Shown piece after piece: positions 33,201 to 45,450 of a stretch of DNA of 64,000 nucleotides; position 1 is the stretch's first letter, and every line of letters begins with the position of its first letter. Both the position numbers and the translations under genes were made by a program. Source of the DNA: Phoenix dactylifera (taxonomy: Eukaryota > Streptophyta > Magnoliopsida > Arecales > Arecaceae). The notes beneath the pieces are model-generated. The model searched no databases, was not told the origin of the DNA, and saw only the letters and a program-made list of their open reading frames with translations. The stretch lies in NCBI RefSeq assembly GCF_009389715.1, contig NW_024067730.1, positions 310,001-374,000 on the forward strand. Reading direction: 5' to 3'.

Positions 33201-36200
33201 TCATTATTGAATGCATAAAAGGAAAAAAGATGGTGGCAAATGCTATTTCAGGAAGGGATCAAAAGGAAGATTGCAGTTCTATCATCCCCTATTCCAAATT
33301 GTTTGGATCTGATTAGAGGGGTGGGAAATAATTCTATCTTGCAGAAAACAATAGAATAATGCCAACAAGGTGAAGCCGTGGGTCCGAGGGAATACAAGGA
33401 AGGTATGCTTTATTTTATAAATCAAATGTATTGACCAATTCATTTTTATTTCCTTCTATTATGGAAGATATGCATTCTAGCACTCATAAAGGTTATCACA
33501 CACTTTACAAAAAATTAGCTTGTTTTTCTATTAGAAGGCATGACAAAAGTACCACAGAATTGATTAGGTATGACATGAGAAAAGGAAGAAAGGTGAAAAT
33601 CTTAACTCAACTGGGCTTTTACAGCCACAACTTGTTCCAAGGCATGTATGCACTGATATTTTAATGGATTTTTGTTGAACTGCCAAATTCCACAGGAAAT
33701 TCAAATATTTTTGTGGTTGTAGATATTCGTTCAGAGCTTGCTCACTTTTTCCCATCCCATCTATTTATGGTTGAAACTATAGCTTAAAATTTTTTCCAAT
33801 AAAAAATAGCTAACACCAAGCAAGAGATATAGAAATAACTTCCTACAGATTAATAAAAAGTGGACCATGACAAATTCAATAAGACTCAACTACTACTGCA
33901 CATCACAAGTACTCAATCAATCAAAAAATAACTCCAACATTCAATTATTTACTGCAGAACTGCAGACACTTTTTTACATGCATGAAAATAGAGCATGCAA
34001 CAGCTGGGCAATAAAGAGGTCCAAGAAAAACAAGCTTTTTTTTAGTAGAAATATGATTGAGGGAGATATGGGTTAAAATTGTGAAGGATAGAATGAAGAA
34101 TCTGTATATTGGCGGAGCTATGGGTATCAGACCAATTTAAAGACAAATGGAGAAGCAATAGAGACAACATAGACATGTACTATGAAGATCTGATGCGACT
34201 TCAGTAAGGAGAGGCACTCTAATCTCTAATCTTTGTTGAATAATTCAGGAAAATAAGGGGAATACCTCAGCTAAGATAGATGAAAATCATTCGGAAGGAC
34301 CTAGAAAAGCCATAACATCAGAGGCAGCCTAAGAAGGAATAATTGCCCAATAAGTACTAATAAAGGTCACCCCAAATACTCGAAACATGGCTTGATGGTT
34401 ATGCTTAGCATTATCAAGTACTAATGGCAATAAATTGGTATCTATTGGTTCTTTTTCTATCCACCTGGATAGGTAAAAATTTTTGAAGAGTTAACAAAAT
34501 TTGCACCACATTGTGTCATATGTACCCATGCTGCATAGCCAGATTGCTTATAATGTAGCGTATAAAAATGATATATAGCACCACATGTGACATAGGATGA
34601 AACACTAGAAAACTTTTTATTTAATATTTATAAGTTCAAATTGTTTGGGACGATCCATTCTGCTCCCAATACCATCACCAAATTCTTTTTGAGTCAAAAT
34701 AACTAACTCTGAAGAGAAGAAATAAGTTGAAGGGATATACTCCTACACTTTTGCCCAATTCTGGAACCATCTGTTGTTATCAAGAATCTATTTCTTTTCT
34801 TCTTAATCTTTACCCACAATTGTTTTTCTTGTCTATCTATTCTTTCCTTTTTCCTCCCTTTCTCCTTTTCTATCAGAAGCAATAACTATCAATAGCAGTA
34901 AAAGCAACAAATAAGAAGCAGCAATAGTCTAGATAAGCAGCACAGGTTTTTCTTATTACTTTGATGATATAATTTATTTTTTTCATTGAGTGCAATTTCT
35001 GCTGTTTGGGTAATTATGGATGTTAGAATTTAGTAGTAATCTCCATCAGATTAGATATATAAAAACTTAATTTTATATAAGCTTATATAATATGGTGCAA
35101 GGATGTTGCTTTAAGTTAATAAAATCAATCAACTCTTTGCTGATGCAAGATACTACTTGTTTTTTTATTTACATCAAGATCAGAAACCAAACCCAATAGG
35201 CTATCTCTTCTTTCTCCTTTTTGGTTATAACTTGCTACATCTTGCTTGGCAGAAGCTTCAAATTCCTCAATCATTCTCTCTGATCAAAAAGTCAGTGTTG
35301 GATGAAGGTTTGAAGATAACCTTTAAAATTTAAAATCATTAGGTTTAATATGAAAAAAGCATTAGTAAATAGAAATACTTTTACAATACTAGAATCACAG
35401 CCCTCAAATAAAGGATTTATTCGAGAGGATTTAGAAATAGCTGTAAATTTTGTTTGATGCAATTTTTGAATTAGCATTGAAGATCAACGTTCAAAATCAA
35501 GGCTTATCATTTCTTCTGCTTTCCTTCTTTGAAAAAAAATTGATATGTTTGGAATTGTAATCTATTTCATGCATTTACATGCATGCTAGTTATAATCATA
35601 TTCAAATAATCAAACTGCATTTCATTCACTTCTAAAGGCTGCTTGTTTCCAACAATTGAACAGATTGCAGTTGCAAATGCAGCATTTGAACTAGAAGCAT
35701 CCAATACCAACGGCTTGAATGCACTCAGTTTCAACTGCAGGCTGCATCCGAGCTTAGAAAAAGGGGCCCAAATCATGTAATTGGAACTGCAATCAAAATA
35801 GGTTGCAATCCCTATCATAGAATTTGTCGCAATTTGAAGTAGCCCTCAAAGGTTTCCATCGCCACTCTCCAACCATTAAAAATTTAATAATTTATAATTT
35901 AACATGTTAAATATATATTATTTATTTTCATAAATTTATATAGAATATATATTTATTTTTATTATAATATACAAAATTATTACAAAATCAAATAAAATTA
36001 ATAATAATTATTACAATAATACATATAATACATATATTTATGATTATAAGAATACATCTGATTATTATAATATCAAATTACTTTATAGAATTATAATTAT
36101 TTTAAGAAAGGGAGAAATTAGCACTATTTGGTGAAATAGGTTCTTTTAAAATCAATTTCAAACCATCCGCTAGAGGTTGTAACAATCCGAACTATCCCAC

Positions 36201-39200
36201 TACATTAGGACCCTTTTGATGTTGCAAAAAAGCCATTATTTTATGTTTAGCTAGCACTAGAAAGGCTACTCCTAGTAGATGTGGTAGAATTAAACCCTAA
36301 ATCATCAAATTCCCACAAATGGAATGAGAAGTGGGTCCATGTAAATGATTGAGACCTTGCAATCAACAACATTCCTTCCCCATTTGGAGTTGGGGATGAT
36401 TATTGTAATAATCTAACAATAATTTAATAATAACATTCATTTTCTTATTAAAATTATAACATAATATGATAACTAAGCAAATACACAATACCTATAGTAA
36501 TTATATCGCCATTATATAACTTGATATTATAGTAATTAGATATAATTACTTTCTACATTATAGTTAAAAAATTAATACGATAATTATTATACTATAATCA
36601 AAAAGTAAACAACTCACAGTTTTCAACAAGGTAACTTTACCAAATTGCTTGCAAGTTTACCATATCTGTTTTAGCATCATACAACCTAACAGTTGTATTT
36701 GTAGTTTTTAATTACAGATAACTAAACAGGAAAAGTTTTTGAAACTGCAATTCCAATTGCAACATGTATCAGTTGAATTGCAGGCAAACAAACAGCCCCT
36801 TAACCATCTTTCATGATTATAGCACTGAATCTTAGTGCTGCTGAATCCAATGCATATCCATATCCACATAAAACAAACATAGAATAACCAATATCCTTTA
36901 TCTTTCTTTGATTTGAAAAATGACTCAGCCATGTCCACCTAGATCAAATATGGACACCCTAGCTCTTTAATTATGCATATCTATATTTATATCAGATGAA
37001 TAGAAATGGAGGATATGAATACCAATATCTGATATGCATTCGATCCATTTCAACCATAAAAGGTGAGGATAGGCTAGCAATAGATTTTAGAAATTAAAAT
37101 ATTGCAAGGGTTAAGACTACAGTGTGTTATAAGGCCAACCACCCCTATAGATATTCTTTACTTTATATTTCTATAAGTATGGACCTTGCCAAGATTCACT
37201 TCATAAGAATATCTGAGCATCAGACTCATCCCTCTTTACACTAATATTCGGTGAAATAATAATAACTAAAAACTTGTATTTTTTTGAGAAGCCAAAACAA
37301 TTTATAATTGACAATCTATAATATCTAATAACAATGAATCTTTTGCAATATCTGAGTAGTAAATAATTTACAAATCACAATATATGTACACCAACATTAT
37401 TCTCTCACTTTCTAAATAAGCATTTATGTAAATTTGTATGTAGTATGCATGCATTTTTCTATGAGCTCAGAACAATGCAATATGTATATACCAAGTAAGG
37501 TTTTAAAAGCCAGAGCCCCTGGCATTCCATCACGCTAATCATGTGTCGAGATGTGTACCAAGCTGTGTCCAAAAAACATTTTTTAGTCAAATATATTAAA
37601 AAGAGTTAAATATGTGCAATGCTGATGCATGCAGGTGTTCATACTGGCCCAACACAGTATGCGCCAGCCAGTACAACCAGCACCTAAATCCTTGGAACTA
37701 TTAAGCTATAATTTTATATACTACATGATCTTAACCATATCCAAGCCCATTGAGACTTTCTCTGAAGATTTCAAATATAAACTCTAATTTGACTCACATG
37801 ATAGGGGCATCAGATTTGGTTCTAATTGCAATTTGGACTAGTTTATTAATGTCATCATGACAGGGGTATCCAAGAACTCTATGGGAGTAAAATGGATGTG
37901 ATTAATGCATCGGATGTCAGACAGATGTTATCTCTCCAATCGTCCAAGTGGAGCAAACGATAGGACAATGAGGAACTTTTTGCAACATGTTTTGATTATT
38001 GAGGGTGGCATGATCTTTGGCACATCCATGGTTGTTCTACTCTACAAGGTTCCCATCCAAAGATTTGTTTTACCCTGGGTTGATCTTTTAATGGACCTTT
38101 AAGTAAGTTTAGTTCCATCACTGAGTAGTTTCTAGGCCTAACAATAGTTTGCATAGTTCAGGTTTGAGATTAACTCCAAACCAAACCCACCTACTCACAA
38201 AGATCCAGTAGGTAGTCTTCGGCTCATCTTCCAATTTTATAAGCTAGAAATATTTCTCTCTATTTTTAGATGTCAATAGTAATCAGTTTTATGAATAGAT
38301 TCTATGTTCACAGCCCTAAATAGATCTGAAGGATTAAACTTTTGGCTTCATATCACATCTAAATCAGGTCATATCCCATAATAAAACATCAAGTTATATG
38401 TTAATGTCAAGACTAAAAAATATTAGCTCTGACTATAACATTCTTAAATTACACAGCAAATAATATTGATAACCTCTAATAACTAATATCCTTTTTTAAC
38501 CAATGATTATTAATTATTTGACAGCTTATTGCAATTTAGTTTTCTTTAGTTCTGCTTATAATTGTATATTTCTACCATATATAAAATGAAAAAGAATTGT
38601 TAGGATAGTCAATAGGCTTTACAAAATCAAATGTTTCCAAATTCTGCATTACTGAAGGAAGATAAGCTGAAGGTGTTACAGAGTATCAGTTATTCTCTAA
38701 TTTTTTCCCGGTACATTTCCATCTTTTATTATTAGAAAATATTTTAGGTATGATAGACCATTCTGGATCAAGAATTTGAATCTAAGAGAAATGCAGGACT
38801 ATCTCTCTATGTGTATGCATAGTGTAAAATGTCAAACTGGTCCGCATCGTACGCCATACTGGTCCGAACCAGATAGTACGGTTCGGTACCGTACCAAATC
38901 GGTAAGGTACCGGTACTGGTACTTAGTACGGATGGCGTACTGGGTGTGGCACTGGTTCCGTACTGTATTGTACTAATACTAAGCTAGTGTAGCACCGATA
39001 TAGGGTCCGGTACTAAGACAGCGAACCTTACTAGTCCATTCATATCATTACTAAAGATTTAGGAGGATGCTCTACTATCTAGATCATACGACTCCTAGAT
39101 AATTATAATGTAAGTGAAATATTGCAGTGCATTGTATGGGCAGTAACTAGTCTAACCCCAACAGAATGACAAAAATCCTAATGTTCATCAAAATTTCCTT

Positions 39201-39479
39201 TAGAGGCAAAAAGGGAAGGAATACTTTCTATCATATTATATAATTAAGTTGCACCTTTCACTTTTCCTTGTGAAAACCTAGGGATCACAGGGCAAAAAGT
39301 AGCGTACAGCTCTGCATATCATCAAAGCAAGCACAGATTCCAGAAGACCATTGTGTAGGGTCCCGACCGATCGGACGATGTGAAGGGTGACTATCATCTG
39401 CAGAAGCACCGTCAGCTTCAGGTTCTGACTGATTAAGAGGAATATATGGTGGTGGGACATAGCTTCCTTGCCCTGTCAT
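30284..39479 (-). CDS. PLAC8 family protein (cell number regulator-like)
   Basis: PLAC8/FW2.2-like proteins are small Cys-rich membrane proteins. In plants some affect organ size or cell number and some metal transport. The exact role of this one is not known. Coding exons are 39308-39479, 31990-32216 and 30284-30451, giving 188 aa. Junctions are AGCT/GTACGC to ATAG/GTTG (phase 1) and CTGCAG/GTATGC to CAG/GAAGC (phase 0). Residues 1-43 are Pro/Ser/Asp-rich and probably cytosolic. [18 protein letters not shown] opens the PLAC8 domain, followed by [16 protein letters not shown] (the CCxxxxCPC signature). Two hydrophobic segments follow, in [14 protein letters not shown] and [14 protein letters not shown], then [21 protein letters not shown]. 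The start at 39479 lies just after a TTTCAG acceptor, so a leader exon is likely upstream. Intron 1 is 7.1 kb and carries transposon DNA. No disruption is seen. Confidence 0.93.
35636..36800. mobile_element. Harbinger/Tourist-type non-autonomous element in PLAC8 intron 1
   Basis: The left end AGGCTGCTTGTTTCC is matched by the inverted right end, which read in reverse gives AGGGGCTGTTTGTTTGCC. TAA flanks both ends (35633-35635 and 36801-36803), the usual three-base duplication of the PIF/Harbinger class. The inner 900 bp are very AT-rich and have no open frame. CTGCAATT/AATTGCAG words near both ends are also inverted. Confidence 0.65.
38840..39010. repeat. Degenerate GGTACCGTACC-rich repeat
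   Basis: Dense GGTACC, GTACGG and CCGTAC words resemble the tract at 28385-28565. It lies inside the first intron of the PLAC8 gene. Confidence 0.5.
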
Positions 39480-40337
39480 ACTCTCTGAAAGAAGAACAAG
39501 CATCATTTCTCAACCAATAGGATCTAGATTACAGTTAGTTTAGCTTTATTTGCATAAAAATAATCAAGCAGGATAAAAACTTCATGGGGGTCAAGTTCAT
39601 CTCTACAATTCGACAAAATTGGGCCACAACAATATAGCTGCACCAGATATCAAGCATTTATACAAAATTAGAAATGCCGTCAGTCTCCATAGCAACCATA
39701 AATCCATGATCAGAAATTTGCTGGGCAGTTGGAATACTAACAGCTAATTACAAGGCTCATTGCAGTCCTCCAGTGCCCTCCCTAGGCATCATTGTGTTCT
39801 TAATAACAGGTTAATTTTTGAAAGATATACGCCGACTTGTCTGAAATTGATGCATCATTTGAACCAATCAAAATGATGGAACAAATGTTGGTGCTAACAC
39901 AAAGAACCACCATTAACTGACTACCAAGGTGTCCCCTATAGCAAAAATATCGCAACAAAATGAGGTATAAAGCCCAACTCGAAATACATAAGATCATTTT
40001 TAGAAATTAAACATGACAAAGTAACGAAAGTCTAGAATACGTAAGTGGAAGCTATCTAAGCCAATTTTCAATCTCGAAGCAAGCAAATTGAACACCAAAG
40101 GAAAAGCGCTAAGCAATCACAATGAAGAGAAACGAGAACGCTTTTATAATTTAGATATTAAATATGATCCCGAAGAGGTACTATTTTGAGTCAATCCCCG
40201 CATTCGATTTGAAAAAATTTACGCATTAGATTGCAGAATGGCATCTGAAAGCGAAATACTAATATATTATCTTGAGCTACTAAATCTCCATCACCAAACA
40301 AAAAACAATGTCCAAAGTTTAGAAAAGGAAACATACC

Positions 40338-40720
40338 GAATAGAGTCGATCCCTAATCAAGCCGATTCTCTCTTCCCTCGAACCCTGATAAAATCAACCA
40401 AGATAAATCATTAAAAATAGAAAATTAGGGGATAAAGTGGATTTTTCAATCGACGAATCCCTTTTTCGAACCTTTTTAGGGTTTTTGTTTCTCGTTTGGT
40501 ACGAAGCGAAGCGACGGACGACTAGAGCTCCGAGGAAAGGGGAAGAGCGATGGGTGAAGCTTTAACATGGAAAGGGGCTGCGGGTTTAAGATCCAATGCT
40601 CCGCAGGAACAACATATTAAAGTTCCTCTCTCCAGCCCACCGTAAGCAGACTCCTCACAGTTAGGGCTCGTTCCGAGCCAGCGACCAGGGGTGTAAGCAA
40701 ACCGTGCTTCTGAAAACTGG
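40338..40720 (-). promoter_or_regulatory. Likely leader exon(s) and promoter of the PLAC8 gene
   Basis: On the - strand TTCG/GTATGT at about 40337 is a good splice donor. TTTTATCAG at about 40388-40396 is a possible acceptor, which would give a small untranslated exon of about 50 bp. Further upstream AAAACCCTA (telo-box-like, about 40478-40487) and a GC-richer stretch to 40700 suggest a promoter and first exon. This is inferred from signals only. Confidence 0.35.
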
Positions 40721-40739
40721 GATCTGATCAAGCTTGATT

Positions 40740-42640
40740 TGAGATTAGTTTCATATCTTATTTTTTATATTAGATTTATATTATTTATTGTTATTTTGAG
40801 TTTAATCTAAGCTTAATTTCGAACAAAGTAGAATATGAGCAGTTTTTGTTAAGTATTACGTCAATTGCCTAGTTATTTTTTTGATGTATTGCTTTTTGAT
40901 TTTTTTAAGTATATCCATATATGTTATATATGATACTTCCATTTCAGCCCCCCAAAAAAAAAGTATTACATCAGTTGGGATCTTGATTGGGTGGAATTAT
41001 TCAATTATATAACTTAACAAGGCTAAAGATATAGTTAATGAAGATGTAGTTAATTAAGTATATAAATATTTGATGTGGAACATAAAACTAGATTTATTTT
41101 TATCCAAGGTTGGGTAGGGTAAGGATCAGGTTAAAGCTAGGTTTCAGCTCAAGCTTAAACTATCTAATTTGGAGTTGGGTTGTGACCATTAGATTTCCTC
41201 GATGCTCTGCTGATAATAAATACAAAAAGGTGAGAATATTCACATATTTATACATAGAATCTCATATTTAGTAGTTCAAGTTAGCTAAGGAGGTCATCAA
41301 TAGAATAGTAACTGATATTGGAGCATAAAAATCTTTACTTACCAAAGCGATAGCTCAAAGAGCAAAAGAAGAGTCAAAATATTTTTTGTAATCCACATAA
41401 TCCTTTTGGTCTCTCCATTCACTACCTTTTTCCCACTTAGTAGAAATTCCAACAACATTTCTTCAAGGATGTTTGATTTATCCTATGCATCTCCCTCTTC
41501 CAACTACTGTGGTAAAAGAGACATGTCAACCTTCCTATTCCTCTCCTCCTATAAGAACCTAACACCTCAGCCAAAAAATTAGTCAAAATATGTTGGTTGA
41601 TATTTTTACCTTGCCTAAGTATCCAAGACATTCTTAGCATATATGATATGGGACTAAACAGACATTCACACAAATTCTAAAATGCTTGAAATCTCAAAAG
41701 CATAGCTTAAATAAGTACAATATTATTCAGTAGAAAAATTACAAGTAATTGATAAACTCCCTCTTGCCCAAAACCCCACAAATCATGCCACAATCAAGTA
41801 TGACAACAAGCTTTCAATAGAAAAAAGAAAGAAACTACTTAATAACCACCCATCTCACTTTCTTTCTTACACTCTATTTCCGCACCTAATATCAGTAGCA
41901 AGGTTTAGATCGCTAAAAAAATAAAAAACATGTAATGGCAAGATTTGTGTCTTCTTCAATCTTTTGTTTTTCTTTAATGGGTTTATGAAATTTATCTATT
42001 GTGCATACTAATCAGGAGTTGATCTTCCGAATTTTTTATATATAAAATTTGCATATAAATTAAATTATTTTGATAATTTTTGTAATGAATTAAAAAGAGT
42101 GCCAAATTCTACAACTTCTACTTAGCTTCATTAACAACAGCTGAAATAATTATGATTTTTTTTTGGTAAAAACTTTGTTGGAAGCATACATGTGGCCATT
42201 CAATTCTTTGTATTCTGAAGTTGATAATATTGATATTGTAGGATTGCCATGAATTACTTATAACAGAATTATAGTTAACAAATTTCAAAAAGTTATAGAT
42301 AACTCTAGACTAAGTGTGTAAATAATTTGTTGAGGTCTACATTATTAGTACTTTTTGCAATGCAAATTTTATGCATGAAATGTTAAACAAATAATAGTGT
42401 GTTTAGTAGAAAGTTCAACTCGTAATGTATAACTAAATGAAGTAAATCAACAAAATCAAGAAATAAGTGAGCAAAGAAAAATCCTTCAATTATTTGGCTG
42501 GAATTTTCATACCCATGAAGAGCTTGTAGATGGGCCTTTTATTCAACACAACAGTATGCCTTATCTATTAAAAGCTTGAAAAGGATAAATTTGTGACTAT
42601 CGGGTGATAAGGGAGGTTGTTATTAGGGTAGAAGCAATAT
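40740..42640. other. AT-rich intergenic DNA, no gene seen
   Basis: Several weak repeats occur, for example GGTTGGGTAGGGTAAGG at about 41107. No protein fragment or complete element is recognisable. Confidence 0.35.
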
Positions 42641-42724
42641 CCCAATAGAATACTAAAATGAAAATGGCTCCTTCTTTAGTAAGAAAGTATTCAGGAATAC
42701 CGGAAAATTTTCTAGCTATGGGAG

Positions 42725-42800
42725 CTAGAAACAATATTATTTCTGGTGCCATTATGCCTACTTCTGCAGCTATCGGTTTGCATTTTTATCCAAAGTGGCA
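42725..42800 (+). pseudogene. psbA: Plastid psbA fragment in the nuclear genome (NUPT)
   Basis: The frame gives [21 protein letters not shown], which matches the photosystem II D1 protein except for one Ile-to-Met change; the DNA around it (CAATATTATTTCTGGTGCC) is also plastid-like. Sequence on both sides within the same open frame (42658-42900) is not psbA. Either a short plastid piece inserted alone, or it came within a mitochondrial segment that already carried it. It cannot encode a working D1 protein, which needs over 340 residues. Confidence 0.75.
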
Positions 42801-43049
42801 AGAAAGAGTCGTCTCATTTCCTTACTTCTTCATTTTTTCGAATTCATTCACTTCGACAGCTAGTTCTGAATGCCGCCTCACTTACTTTCTTACTTACTAA
42901 TCATTGTTACTACCTCCTCGAATGCTTCCTCGTTGCTTTGCTTTTTGAAGGATTCCCTTCAGCTTCCACAATGATATTGTACCCTTTTTTTCAAGAAAAA
43001 CACCAACATGTATTATAAGTTATCCTTTTCAAATTTAAGGTAAAAAGCA

Positions 43050-43173
43050 AGATATGTGAATTGGGGCTTATCCCAATGCACCCCACTTTACGTAGCAACC
43101 AGATATTGTAGGTTCGAGTTTTGGATGGTACAACTCTAAGTATTTGATGTTGAGTAATTATAATTTGAGTAGA

Positions 43174-43225
<52 letters not shown>

Positions 43226-43241
43226 ATCTCTCTCTCTCTCT
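43050..43241 (+). repeat. SINE-like piece followed by a (CT)n microsatellite
   Basis: GTAGGTTCGAGTTTTGG at about 43110 resembles a polymerase III B box. Before it, GGGGCTTATCCCAATGCACC could be a decayed tRNA-related head. The (CT)n run at 43178-43241 would be the simple tail. The CT run itself is certain; the SINE reading is tentative. Confidence 0.4.
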
Positions 43242-43737
43242 TAGAAAAAAAATAAAACACAAGGTGATGATGGTTTTTGGATGGTTGAAGTGAAAGGCAG
43301 CTTGCATACTCATGAATTTTCTAATAATATGCCTTGGCATCCTCTTGTTATTGCTTGTCAAAAGAAGAGATTCTGAATATTGAAGAAAAGACTAAATCAG
43401 GAATACTATCATAGAAAAATTCTTTCTTCACTTCAAATCTTCAAGTGATATCTTGAATAGTGCATAATATTAAAGCAAAGGTTTATAAATTGGCATGTCA
43501 TACTACTATTCCAGTTTTGACTAAAGAACTTGGCCAAAATGGTTGATTATTTGACACACAAGTTTTTGCAAACCCCACTATAACCATATTAACTAGGAGC
43601 TTTCCAAGTATTTTTTGTGATGGACAGCACTAGCTTACAAGACAAACAATTATAAGATGCTATTAATTGACATTATTGTAGTCCTAGACTTCAATACTTC
43701 ATTCTATTTTTGTTTTGATTCTTCGGCAAAAGAGGGA

Positions 43738-44290
43738 CACTACCAGAAAACACGCGTATAGTGACGGAAATTTCCGTCACTATACCATGTTTTCGGTCAC
43801 TAATACGAAATTTGTGACCGGAGCTCCCGTCACTGAATTGGTTACAAAAACACGCGTCACTAAATTCTCAGTGACTGCGGCGATTCCCGTCACTAAACTC
43901 CGTGACAGAATCACCGTCACTAAACCATTACAAATCCAAAAATTAAATATTTAAGAAATTATGTATTTCCCGTCACTAACCAGTCATTAAGTTAGTGACA
44001 AAGATAACTTGGTCACTGATTTTGTCACAGAATTCGGTCACAAATTTGGTCACTGATCTGTCACAACCTTCAGTGACAAATTTAGTCGTCACAGACATGG
44101 TCACAAATTTTGTCACTAAATTTGTTATTAATTCCGTCACTGATCTAGTGACAAGGTTATCGTCACTAATTTGTCACAACTCACTGAGCATAATCAATTT
44201 TTAGTAATCAAAATTCTGTCACTAAATTTATGGCTGCTCGTCACAATACTTGGTAAACAATTCAGTAAGCAAATTTAATCACTGATCACA
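43738..44290 (+). mobile_element. One end of a CACTA (En/Spm) transposon
   Basis: CACTACCAGAAAA at 43738-43750 is a standard plant CACTA terminal inverted repeat. It is followed by more than twenty GTCACTA/TAGTGAC words in both orientations up to about 44290, the usual subterminal transposase-binding repeats. The element extends to the right. I could not find a matching TTTTCTGGTAGTG end downstream, so the right border is unknown or lost. Confidence 0.75.
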
Positions 44291-44509
44291 TTCCAATAAT
44301 CTAGTACATTTGGTACATTGATTGGCTCATAATAATAATAATAATATCATTAATAGCAAAGGCATTCAACATTACACAAGTTTTTTAACATGTCATTCAA
44401 AATAGGCATCAACATGTCCTAAATCCATCAAAATTAAAATACAAAAAGTATGTCATAACAGAGATTTCATTCCTCCTAGGAATGCAAAGACCTATCATCT
44501 AAGGCAAAA

Positions 44510-44774
44510 GAAATTATAATGAAGCATGATCAGCAGAACCAGAATCACCATTACCCCCCGTTCTGCCGCCATGGTCCAAAGCCAATCTCTTCTCTCATCT
44601 TTTGAAGAACCTTCTCTTGCCATTTTTTCTTTTAGTGCTCAAAAATACCTAGAAGGTCTTCACGCGAGTACAGCTCTGGAGCTTGACTTGTAGAGGTAGA
44701 AGAGGATGATGATTGCCCAATAATTCCAGTGAGATCCTCCAGAGGACTAAAGCCATAGCTGAGGACATAAAATA
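44510..44774 (-). pseudogene. Transposon-like coding fragment within the CACTA region
   Basis: One - strand frame reads a Ser-rich linker (IIGQSSSSSTSTSQ), then APELYSREDLLGIFEH, a stop, and KWQEKVLQKMREEIGFGP. I read this as the tail of a second transposon protein of the CACTA type, but I cannot name it with certainty. The stop codon shows that it is decayed. It directly follows the BPA1-like fragment. Confidence 0.35.
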
Positions 44775-44906
44775 GTGTCGTTCGTCAAAGGACATAGCTC
44801 TCTTGAGGGCATCCTTGCTCAGGACAAAACCCTTGGCCAGCATGCTGCTCACCACATCCTCTGCCTTCCTCACTGCAGACTCAGTTGACGAGAGCTTCCC
44901 TTCCTT
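44775..44906 (-). pseudogene. Fragment of a BPA1-like (binding partner of ACD11) gene
   Basis: A good acceptor (TGGTGCTGCAG) leads into 44 codons including STESAVRKAEDVVSSMLAKG and SKDALKRAMSFDERH. This matches the region after the RRM domain in plant BPA1-like proteins, where the family has AEDVVSSMLAKGF followed by AFDEKH. Homology stops at codon 44. The open frame runs on to 44649 with unrelated sequence. Neither the RRM domain before it nor the long helical tail after it is present within several kilobases. The piece is either captured by the CACTA element or left after its insertion. Confidence 0.6.
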
Positions 44907-45450
44907 CTGCAGCACCAGAAAAAAAAGATGGGAAGACAAAAACAGTGAAACCTTTTGAATTAATATAAGTAGGTTGAAATTACAAAACTGGAACTGGAAA
45001 AACAAAACAAAACAAAAGAACCAACAGTTACAAGCCTGATAATCTCACTAAATGGTTCCCAATCCCTAAGACAGTAATATATAAAAGGTCGTTATCTCTG
45101 ACATGTTCCTTCTTGTTGAAACATAACATGCGAGCAAGACCTATAATCCCAAAAATGAAAGACACAGGAAAAATTTTGGTCCTCCAGTTCAGAACTTTTG
45201 TTTTTGAAAATTATCACCACAACCTATTGGTACAATTATAAAGTAACACTCGAACGATGAAACGCTAATGAACGTGGCCCACACAGCTTTGTTTTTTCAT
45301 TCATTCTTTTTTCAAGGAGATAACCACCACGTATACAAAATTTAAAGCAAAAAGTCACAATATGGCTTTCATGTCATGCAGAAACCTAAGAGTCAGATGA
45401 TGAAGAAATCTATTAAATATTCACAATTTTCTCTTATATTTCCCTCCCAC

